From NCBI GenBank assembly GCA_964396555.1, contig CAYNFX010000048.1, positions 1 to 13,073 of the forward strand: a stretch of DNA of 13,073 bases, written 5' to 3'. Below the pieces are notes generated by a model, which saw only the letters and a list, made by a program, of their open reading frames with translations, was not told the DNA's origin and did no database searches. Of the stretch, positions 7,505 to 13,073 are shown piece by piece. Numbering within the stretch: the first letter of the stretch is position 1; the number at the start of each line of letters is the position of its first letter. Source of the stretch: Geofilum sp964396555 (GTDB lineage Bacteria; Bacteroidota; Bacteroidia; Bacteroidales; Marinilabiliaceae). Made by a program: the position numbers and the translations under genes.

Positions 7505-7658
7505 GTTAAGGCAGGGCCTGTTACCTGACTTGGACTTTGTCGGGCTTTTATGAGCATTGCTTTGAATATGTAAGAATATCTAGTCGCAGGCTTAACAATT
7601 ATTAGTTATTATTGCAGTTGGCTTGCACTTAGTAATTTGCTAATTAACTATTTTTGAG
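7505..7658 (+). other. AT-rich argE-argH spacer, possible promoter region
   Basis: This 154-nt spacer is more AT-rich than the surrounding genes. TTTG at 7536-7539 and TTGCTTTG at 7557-7564 resemble a Bacteroidota promoter, but the conserved A of TAnnTTTG is missing and the spacing is 17 nt. A perfect TATTTTTG at 7649-7656 is too close to the argH start and lacks an upstream TTTG at the right distance. A weak stem (GCCTG at 7516-7520 with CGGGC at 7541-7545, followed by TTTTA) could be a poor terminator. GAATAT occurs twice near 7564-7580. A separate promoter for argH-citrate synthase is plausible but not shown. Confidence 0.35.
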
Positions 7659-8993
7659 ATGAAACTTTGGGACAAGGGTAAGCCTGTAAACAAGAAGATA
7701 GAGGACTTTACAGTAGGGCGAGACAGGGAACTGGATGCTGAACTGGCAGAGTTTGATATTCTTGGGAGCATGGCTCACATAATAATGCTGGAGTCAGTCG
7801 GTCTTCTCAAGCGTAAGGAGCTGGATCTGCTGCTTGATGAGTTGAGGAAGTTGTACCAGAAGGCTGGTAGTGAGGGTATAAAGATTGAAGATGGAATAGA
7901 GGATATCCATTCTCAGGTTGAGCTTATGCTTACCAGAGCCTTGGGAGATGTAGGCAAGAAGATTCACAGCGGTCGTTCCCGCAATGACCAGGTATTGTTG
8001 GATCTTAAGCTATACGCCCGTTCTGCAGTAATGAAGATAGCGGCTCTTAGTGAGGAGCTGTTTACAGTACTTCAGAGACGCAGCGAGGCTCACCAGAATG
8101 ATCTGATGCCGGGTTATACCCATTTACAGGTTGCAATGCCTTCGTCCTTCGGTCTCTGGTTTGGTGCCTATGCCGAGAGTCTTGCAGATGATTTGCATCT
8201 GCTGTTGGCAGCCTGGAAGATAGCGAATCAGAATCCTTTGGGAGCAGCAGCCGGTTATGGCAGTTCCTTCCCCCTTAACCGGAAGCTCACCACCCAACTG
8301 CTGGGATTTGACGATCTGAGCTACAACGTGGTATATGCACAGATGGGAAGGGGCAAGATGGAGAGGACGCTCACCATGGCCATGGCCTCAATAGCCGGAA
8401 CGATCGGGAAGCTTGCTGCTGATGCATGTATGTACATGAGTCAGAACTTTGGCTTTATTTCATTGCCTGACGAGCTGACAACAGGTTCGAGCATTATGCC
8501 ACATAAGAAAAACCCTGACGTCTTTGAGCTGATCAGGGCCAAGTGCAACAAGCTACAGGGTTATCCCCAGCAGATAATGATGATTTGTGCCAATCTGCCG
8601 TCAGGTTATTTCAGGGATATGCAGATTATTAAGGAGATTTTTATCCCTGCCTTTGAAGAACTGATGAGCTGCATGGATCTGGCAATCTTTGCAGTGGACA
8701 ATATGCAAGTAAAGAAGGATCTGATGAAGGATCCAAAATATAAATATGCTTTTAGTGTTGAGGAGGTCAACCGCAGGGTACTCTCAGGCATGCCTTTCAG
8801 AGATGCATACAAGGAAGTGGGACTAGAGATAGAAAGGGAAGAGTTTAAAGCGCCAGAGGCTATACATCATACACATGAGGGTAGTATAGGCAATCTTTGC
8901 AATAAGGAGATAAGGAGGAAGTTTGATGAGGTGGCTGCTCAATTTTCATTTGACAAGGTGAACAATGCAATAAATAAGTTGGTTAAAACCTAA
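7659..8993 (+). CDS. argH: Argininosuccinate lyase
   Basis: This 444-residue member of the fumarase/aspartase superfamily cleaves argininosuccinate to arginine and fumarate, the last step of arginine synthesis, normally as a homotetramer. It shows FTVGRDRELD (17-26), HSGRSRNDQ (103-111), GYTHLQVAMP with the conserved histidine (H155), and the superfamily signature GSSIMPHKKNP (276-286), whose second serine is the catalytic residue of the mobile loop. Its length is a little under the roughly 460 residues of E. coli ArgH and the domain order is complete. The start codon places KLW-FTVGRD as in relatives. argG, which supplies its substrate, is not in the window. The citrate synthase gene starts 16 nt after the stop with no promoter between, so the two are probably co-transcribed. 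Confidence 0.96.
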   Translation: MKLWDKGKPVNKKIEDFTVGRDRELDAELAEFDILGSMAHIIMLESVGLLKRKELDLLLDELRKLYQKAGSEGIKIEDGIEDIHSQVELMLTRALGDVGKKIHSGRSRNDQVLLDLKLYARSAVMKIAALSEELFTVLQRRSEAHQNDLMPGYTHLQVAMPSSFGLWFGAYAESLADDLHLLLAAWKIANQNPLGAAAGYGSSFPLNRKLTTQLLGFDDLSYNVVYAQMGRGKMERTLTMAMASIAGTIGKLAADACMYMSQNFGFISLPDELTTGSSIMPHKKNPDVFELIRAKCNKLQGYPQQIMMICANLPSGYFRDMQIIKEIFIPAFEELMSCMDLAIFAVDNMQVKKDLMKDPKYKYAFSVEEVNRRVLSGMPFRDAYKEVGLEIEREEFKAPEAIHHTHEGSIGNLCNKEIRRKFDEVAAQFSFDKVNNAINKLVKT

Positions 8994-9009
8994 ATTAAAT
9001 TAAATACCT

Positions 9010-10353
9010 ATGGCAGTAATAAAGAAGTTGGCTGAGGCCGCCGTTCAAAGCTCTGATATCGACAAAGCGCTTTACGATAAGTTTAATGTAAAGAGGGGAT
9101 TGAGAAACGCCGATTTTACGGGAGTCCTGGTAGGCCTTACCAATATTGGGAACGTTGTGGGGTATGAAAAAGATGAGAATGGTAATACAATACCAGCTCA
9201 CGGCCAGCTTTATTACAGAGGGTATGAGATAAACGATTTGACCCGCGGCTTTCAGGCCGACGGGCGTCACGGTTTTGAAGAGATAAGTTACCTGCTTCTT
9301 GCAGGCAAACTTCCAACAAAGGAAGAGCTTGCAGAATTTGATGCGATAATCAAGGAGGAGCAAGAGCTGCCTTTTTCGCTTTCCAAGAACCTGATTCTTT
9401 CTCTGCGGGGCAGAAATATAATGAACATGCTTGCCCGCACTGTGCTTGGGCTTTATACATTAGACAAGGATGCAGAGGATTATAGTCCGGAGAACATAGT
9501 TAAGCAGTCGATAAGCCTTATTGCACGCTTCCCCGTAATAGTAGCATATGCATACTTTGCGATGCGCCACTCTTTTCAGCGTCGTTCGATGGTGATTCGC
9601 CACCCAAGGCCAGACCTGAGTCTGGCTGCTAACTTCCTGTATATGCTCAAGGGAGACAAGTTTACCGCACTTGAAGCCGAGATCCTGGACCTTGCACTTG
9701 TACTCCATGCAGAACACGGTGGTGGTAACAACTCGACGTTTACAACCCGTGTGGTCAGTTCGGCGCAGACCGATACTTACTCTTCAATTGCTGCAGCACT
9801 GGGCTCGCTCAAGGGTGAACTGCATGGTGGTGCCAATATGAAGGTTATCGGTATGATGAACGATATCAAGCAGAATGTAAAAAACTGGAAGGATGAGAAA
9901 GAGGTTGAGGCTTACCTTCAGAAACTGCTTAGGAAGGAAGGTTATGACCGTTCAGGCAAGATTTATGGTATAGGGCATGCCATCTACACACTCTCTGATC
10001 CGCGCTGCGTCTTGCTTAAGGAGAAGGCAGGAGCTTTGGCAAAAGAGGCCGGAATGGAAGACGAATTCAATCTGTATCAGGCTGTTGAGAGACTGGCTCC
10101 GGAGGCCTTTTATCAATTTAAGGGAGGACAGCGTAAGACCATTGCGGCCAACGTTGACTTTTACTCTGGTTTCGTTTACAAGTGTATTGGCTTACCAGAG
10201 GAATTGTACACCCCGATCTTTGCAATAGCGAGGGTTCCGGGTTGGGCTGCTCACCGTATTGAGGAGGTCACCTCGTCAAGTGCAAGAATTATAAGGCCTG
10301 CATACAAAAGCGTTACCAGTCAGCGGGGTTATGTGCCGATGGAAAAACGCTAA
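9010..10353 (+). CDS. Citrate synthase (citrate/2-methylcitrate synthase family)
   Basis: This 447-residue protein is a citrate synthase, condensing oxaloacetate with acetyl-CoA to give citrate. The catalytic set is visible: H272 in GELHGGAN, H323 in GIGHAIYTLSDPR and D383 in VDFYSGFVY, with the oxaloacetate-binding H236 in HAEHGGGNNSTF. The final arginine-rich segment (ARIIRPAYKS) is also typical. It is somewhat longer than the short Gram-positive form and has the long N-terminal portion common in anaerobic Firmicutes and Bacteroidota proteins; activity on propionyl-CoA (methylcitrate synthase) cannot be excluded, and no prpB/prpD genes are nearby to favour it. Its position behind argH suggests a role in supplying 2-oxoglutarate, and so glutamate, for arginine and proline. 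I leave the symbol blank because both gltA and other names are used for this family. Confidence 0.93.
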   Translation: MAVIKKLAEAAVQSSDIDKALYDKFNVKRGLRNADFTGVLVGLTNIGNVVGYEKDENGNTIPAHGQLYYRGYEINDLTRGFQADGRHGFEEISYLLLAGKLPTKEELAEFDAIIKEEQELPFSLSKNLILSLRGRNIMNMLARTVLGLYTLDKDAEDYSPENIVKQSISLIARFPVIVAYAYFAMRHSFQRRSMVIRHPRPDLSLAANFLYMLKGDKFTALEAEILDLALVLHAEHGGGNNSTFTTRVVSSAQTDTYSSIAAALGSLKGELHGGANMKVIGMMNDIKQNVKNWKDEKEVEAYLQKLLRKEGYDRSGKIYGIGHAIYTLSDPRCVLLKEKAGALAKEAGMEDEFNLYQAVERLAPEAFYQFKGGQRKTIAANVDFYSGFVYKCIGLPEELYTPIFAIARVPGWAAHRIEEVTSSSARIIRPAYKSVTSQRGYVPMEKR

Positions 10354-10358
10354 GAAAA

Positions 10359-10391
10359 TTTGTGTCAGAACAGAGCATTATCTTATCTTTG
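10359..10391 (+). promoter_or_regulatory. Bacteroidota-type promoter for carA
   Basis: TTTG at 10359-10362 (-33 element) and TATCTTTG at 10384-10391 (-7 element, TAnnTTTG, followed by C) are separated by 21 nt, within the 19-21 nt known for the primary sigma factor of Bacteroidota. The predicted transcript begins about 5-8 nt downstream, leaving a leader of roughly 40 nt before the carA ATG. The -33 box starts 5 nt after the citrate synthase stop, and I see no terminator between them. Confidence 0.78.
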
Positions 10392-10438
10392 CGCGGCCTT
10401 TAAGGGAAGGTGAGGAAACTGAGAAATAAACAACATAT

Positions 10439-11521
10439 ATGTCTGAAGCAAAAGAAATAAAGCTGATTTTGGAAGACGGGTCCGTGTTTGTCGGAAAATC
10501 CTTCGGTTATCATGGTTCCGTCTCGGGCGAGATGGTTTTCAATACTGCAATGACCGGGTATCCCGAGAGTTTAACAGACCCTTCTTACAAGGGTCAGATA
10601 TTGGTTTCAACCTACCCCCTTATTGGAAACTATGGGGTCCCTTCAAAGGATACTGAGAACGGGATACCCAAATTTTACGAATCAGAAGAAGTTCATATTA
10701 AAGGACTTGTTATTTCTGAATACTCATTTGGATTTAGTCACTGGAACGCTCAAAAGAGCCTGGGTGACTGGCTTAAGGAACACAAGGTCCCCGGAATCTT
10801 CGGTATCGACACCCGCAGTTTGACGCAGTTGCTTCGCGAAAACGGTCCAATGCTTGGTAAGATAGTAGCCGATGACGTGGATGTGGAGTTTTACAACCCT
10901 GACATCCATAACCTGGCAGCTATGGTAAGCACAAAGGAGAAAGTAGTCTATGGAAACGGAAAGTACAGAGTTGTGCTTCTTGACACAGGTGCAAAGTACA
11001 ACATACTCCGCTGCCTTTTGAAAAGGGACACAACTGTAATCAGGGTGCCTTGGGACTATGACTTCACTCAGGAGGATTACGATGGAATAGTGCTTTCAAA
11101 CGGACCAGGTAATCCTGCTCTCTACGAAGCCAGCATAAACAATATACGTAAGGCTTTGAAAGGTGATAAGCCGATCTTTGGGATCTGCCTTGGCAATCAG
11201 TTGATGGGAATCGCTGCCGGAGGCTCTACTCACAAACTTAAGTACGGACACAGGGCTCACAACCACCCGGTAAGGATGGTTGGCAGTGACAAGTGTTATA
11301 TCACCAGCCAGAACCATGGATTTGTGCTGGATACTGAAAGCCTTGACAGCGACTGGGAACCCTACTTCATCAACCTGAATGACAATACCAACGAGGGAAT
11401 CAGAAACAAGAAGAAGCCATTCTTTTCCACCCAGTTTCACCCCGAAGCATCAGGTGGTCCGACAGATACAGAGTTCCTTTTTGACAACTTTTTGGATCTT
11501 GTAAAGGCCGGAAAGAAGTAA
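10439..11521 (+). CDS. carA: Carbamoyl-phosphate synthase small subunit (glutamine amidotransferase)
   Basis: This protein of 360 residues is slightly shorter than the 382 of E. coli CarA. The N-terminal CarA-specific domain includes GEMVFNTAMTGYPESLTDPSY (in two parts about residues 30-50) and GIDTR (122-126). The C-terminal class-I glutamine amidotransferase domain starts near 176, with SNGPGNP (220-226), the nucleophile C250 in GICLGNQ and the H334/E336 pair in FHPEA, so the Cys-His-Glu triad is intact. It hydrolyses glutamine and channels ammonia to CarB, giving carbamoyl phosphate for arginine and pyrimidines. It has its own promoter. Unusually, the partner gene carB does not follow: the next gene is convergent and only 4 nt away, so carB must lie elsewhere in the genome. 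Confidence 0.96.
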   Translation: MSEAKEIKLILEDGSVFVGKSFGYHGSVSGEMVFNTAMTGYPESLTDPSYKGQILVSTYPLIGNYGVPSKDTENGIPKFYESEEVHIKGLVISEYSFGFSHWNAQKSLGDWLKEHKVPGIFGIDTRSLTQLLRENGPMLGKIVADDVDVEFYNPDIHNLAAMVSTKEKVVYGNGKYRVVLLDTGAKYNILRCLLKRDTTVIRVPWDYDFTQEDYDGIVLSNGPGNPALYEASINNIRKALKGDKPIFGICLGNQLMGIAAGGSTHKLKYGHRAHNHPVRMVGSDKCYITSQNHGFVLDTESLDSDWEPYFINLNDNTNEGIRNKKKPFFSTQFHPEASGGPTDTEFLFDNFLDLVKAGKK

Positions 11522-11525
11522 GGTA

Positions 11526-12596
11526 TTATTTCAATTCCTTAGCTAAAGCGGCAGCCTCCTTTTTCTCAGGAAAAATTAGTGAAGCCACAATGCATAATAC
11601 TATTGTGCCCAGTATCACATAAAGCGAATGGGCCGAAGTGAAGCCAATAGCTGCAAGTTTTCCATGGAATAGCAGTTTGACACCCACAAAAGCCAGCAGG
11701 AAGGCGACTCCCGTTTTTAGGTAGTGGAAAATTTTCACCACTTTCATAAGCAGGAAGAACAGCGAACGCAAACCTATAATGGCAAATATATTAGAGAAAA
11801 ATACCAGATAGGGGTCACGTGTCACTGCAAAGATTGCCGGTATTGAATCAAGGGCAAATATAAGGTCGGATACCTCTATCAGTATTACAACAATAAACAA
11901 GGGTGTCAGATATACCTTTCTCTGTGTCTTAACAAAAAAATGGTCCTTGAATACCCTTGGATATACATTCATATAGCGGGATAGGAAGCGAACCACAGGG
12001 TGGTTTTTTGTCTCTATGTTCTCTTCCTTGTTCCGGGTAAGGAAGATCTTTACTCCAGAATATATCAGGAATAGTCCGAAGATAATCAGTATCCACTCAA
12101 ATCTGCTTATCAGTGCAGCACCGGCAAAGATGAAGATGCAGCGTAGGATTATGGCTCCAAGAATACCCCAGAAAAGGACTTTTTTGTAGTATTTTTCATT
12201 GATTGCAAATGCGCTGAGTATCATCATCATCACGAAGACGTTGTCGATCGACAGCGTGTACTCTATAACATAACCTGTGATGTATTCAAGGGCCATATTC
12301 TTCCTGTACTGATGCAGGAGGGTCTCAAAATCGGTTGAATCTAACTTCAGATAAGGGGCATATTTGTCCTTGACAGCCATAAGTCCGTCAACATCTTCTA
12401 TGCCATGGAGCTTGTCGCCATGATACAAAAGGAAGAAGTAAAAAGCCAGGGCAAAGCTTACCCATACTGAGGTCCACAGCAGGGACTCCTTAAATGAGAC
12501 AACATGGCTCTTGCGGCCAATAATAGTAAGGTCGAAGATTAGTATCCCAATAATAAAAACCGAAAATAATCCGAAATAGAGCAGTTCGTTTGACAT
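11526..12596 (-). CDS. TerC/Alx-family integral membrane protein, probable manganese (metal) exporter
   Basis: This 356-residue protein is very hydrophobic, with about nine predicted membrane segments (near residues 5-27, 38-58, 107-130, 140-164, 168-186, 230-252, 265-288, 296-311 and 324-343). It belongs to the TerC family: the acidic membrane motifs EYTLSIDNV (112-120) and EVSDLIFALDSIPA (241-254) are its hallmark. E. coli Alx and related proteins export Mn2+, and others are linked to tellurite resistance or metal loading of exported proteins; the substrate here is inferred. Residues 60-100 form a charged insert between the second and third segments. The start is the ATG at 12596: an upstream in-frame TTG at 12617 falls inside the -7 promoter box and would not be transcribed. 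The gene converges on carA with 4 nt between stop codons and has no ter or metal-regulator gene beside it. Confidence 0.9.
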   Translation of the reverse strand: MSNELLYFGLFSVFIIGILIFDLTIIGRKSHVVSFKESLLWTSVWVSFALAFYFFLLYHGDKLHGIEDVDGLMAVKDKYAPYLKLDSTDFETLLHQYRKNMALEYITGYVIEYTLSIDNVFVMMMILSAFAINEKYYKKVLFWGILGAIILRCIFIFAGAALISRFEWILIIFGLFLIYSGVKIFLTRNKEENIETKNHPVVRFLSRYMNVYPRVFKDHFFVKTQRKVYLTPLFIVVILIEVSDLIFALDSIPAIFAVTRDPYLVFFSNIFAIIGLRSLFFLLMKVVKIFHYLKTGVAFLLAFVGVKLLFHGKLAAIGFTSAHSLYVILGTIVLCIVASLIFPEKKEAAALAKELK

Positions 12597-12614
12597 TGCA
12601 GTAATGTTAAGGCG

Positions 12615-12647
12615 CAAAACTAATCAATTTGCTTTTAATCTTTCAAA
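12615..12647 (-). promoter_or_regulatory. Bacteroidota-type promoter for the terC-family gene
   Basis: On the minus strand, TTTG (12647-12644) and TAGTTTTG (12622-12615, followed by C) are separated by exactly 21 nt, matching the Bacteroidota -33/-7 consensus and the spacing of the carA promoter. Transcription would start near 12610-12605, giving a leader of only about 10-15 nt before the ATG at 12596. This rules out a long riboswitch leader from this promoter and fixes the start codon. Confidence 0.75.
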
Positions 12648-12694
12648 AACTAATGTTATAGAAATATTAAGTGTATTACCCAACCAGTGATAGG

Positions 12695-12706
12695 CATTCT
12701 AGAATG
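12695..12706. repeat. Perfect 12-bp palindrome upstream of the terC-family gene
   Basis: CATTCTAGAATG is a perfect palindrome about 50 bp upstream of the predicted -33 box of the terC-family gene. It has the size of a dimeric repressor site, but chance in AT-rich DNA is possible and no regulator gene is nearby. Confidence 0.35.
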
Positions 12707-12728
12707 TAATCAAAGCTCAGGACCTTTC

Positions 12729-12742
12729 AATCTTTAAAGATT
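12729..12742. repeat. Perfect 14-bp palindrome between the transposase remnant and the terC-family gene
   Basis: AATCTTTAAAGATT reads the same on both strands. It lies 21 bp beyond the transposase stop codon on the minus strand. It could be an operator or belong to the end of the insertion element. With no loop it would be a poor transcription terminator. Confidence 0.4.
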
Positions 12743-12762
12743 TATCCTAATTTCATGTATTG

Positions 12763-13073
12763 CTAATTTACACACCTTAACTCGGTAGTATGAAGACCTG
12801 TACCAGATGTATTCTTGATGATGTAGACTTCCCCTTTATTGGAAACTGCAAAATAGACATTTTTTTCTTTGCTGTTTAAAATATGGTGGAGCTCGTTCTC
12901 CTTCATATATTCTAAGGGACTTTTCCCATTTAGTGACTTGTGTGGATGGTATTCATTGTAATCATCTATCCATTCCGCTGGCAATGAAAAATCGGGTTCG
13001 ATGGCCAAGGCTTCTCTATTATAATCATCCATAATGTTTAAGACACGAAAACGGCGACCATAAATCAGGCTAT
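12763..13073 (-). pseudogene. IS3-family transposase (OrfB), internally deleted and cut by the window edge
   Basis: The frame is open from the right edge (reading SLIYGRRFRVLNIMDDYNREA) to a TAG stop at 12763-12765, so it is longer than the internal ATG at 13032 suggests. It matches the integrase-core region of IS3-family OrfB transposases. After DFSLPAE (codon ending at 12973) the sequence jumps straight to WIDDYNEYHPHKSLNGKSPLEY, which normally lies about 80-100 residues further on. The missing part holds the second aspartate (in CDNGPEF) and the catalytic glutamate (in YIERFNR), so the protein cannot be an active DDE transposase. The deletion keeps the frame. A tail of about 40 residues after LEYMKEN has no motif I recognise. 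I could not find a clear terminal inverted repeat downstream of the stop. The upstream part and OrfA lie outside the window. Confidence 0.82.

Noticed and set aside
7649..7656. TATTTTTG just before argH as a -7 promoter box
   Set aside because: It would start transcription at or inside the start codon and has no TTTG 19-21 nt upstream; probably chance in an AT-rich spacer.
12597..12617. TTG at 12617 as start of the terC-family gene
   Set aside because: It lies within the predicted -7 promoter element; the ATG at 12596 is downstream of the expected transcription start.
12597..12762. Manganese (yybP-ykoY) riboswitch before the terC-family gene
   Set aside because: The predicted leader is only 10-15 nt and I see no matching conserved loops in the upstream DNA.
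1..13073. CRISPR array, tRNA or rRNA genes, prophage or defence island
   Set aside because: I saw no regularly spaced repeats, cloverleaf sequences, rRNA signatures, phage structural genes or defence proteins; the only mobile traces are the HNH gene and the IS3 remnant.

Overview
The window looks like chromosomal DNA from a Bacteroidota bacterium, most likely order Bacteroidales or a close relative such as Marinilabiliales. Four things point there. The carbamoyltransferase is of the Bacteroides-type N-succinylornithine kind. Two clear Bacteroidota promoters (TTTG, 21-nt spacer, TAnnTTTG) lie upstream of carA and of the terC-family gene. Recognisable Shine-Dalgarno sequences are scarce. The encoded proteins resemble Bacteroidales enzymes along their full length.

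Positions 1-7504 form one co-directional block for arginine and proline synthesis: the 3' part of argD, a small NUMOD4/HNH homing-endonuclease-like gene, proC, proB, proA, the succinylornithine carbamoyltransferase gene (argF'), argB and argE. Several junctions are tight (proC/proB overlap by 1 nt, argF'/argB are 2 nt apart, argB/argE overlap by 4 nt). Others hold 78-154 nt spacers, one with a strong hairpin. Positions 7659-10353 carry argH and a citrate synthase gene 16 nt apart. carA (10439-11521) follows with its own promoter and no carB after it. Convergent to carA, on the minus strand, is a TerC/Alx-family membrane protein (11526-12596). The right edge (12763-13073, minus) is a decayed IS3-family transposase with an internal in-frame deletion.

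The genes fit together around glutamate. Citrate synthase leads to 2-oxoglutarate and so to glutamate. ProB and ProA, then ProC, turn glutamate into proline. ArgB and ArgD act on N-acylated glutamate derivatives. The carbamoyltransferase joins N-succinylornithine to carbamoyl phosphate, to which CarA contributes. ArgE removes the acyl group to give citrulline, and ArgH releases arginine and fumarate. argC, argG, the acyl-glutamate synthase and carB are not in the window; some probably lie upstream of position 1.

Most of the region is ordinary metabolism. The features most worth a second look are the HNH-type protein inside the amino-acid block, the hairpin before argF', the palindromes upstream of the terC-family gene, and the internally deleted transposase. 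I did not find a convincing new multi-gene system.
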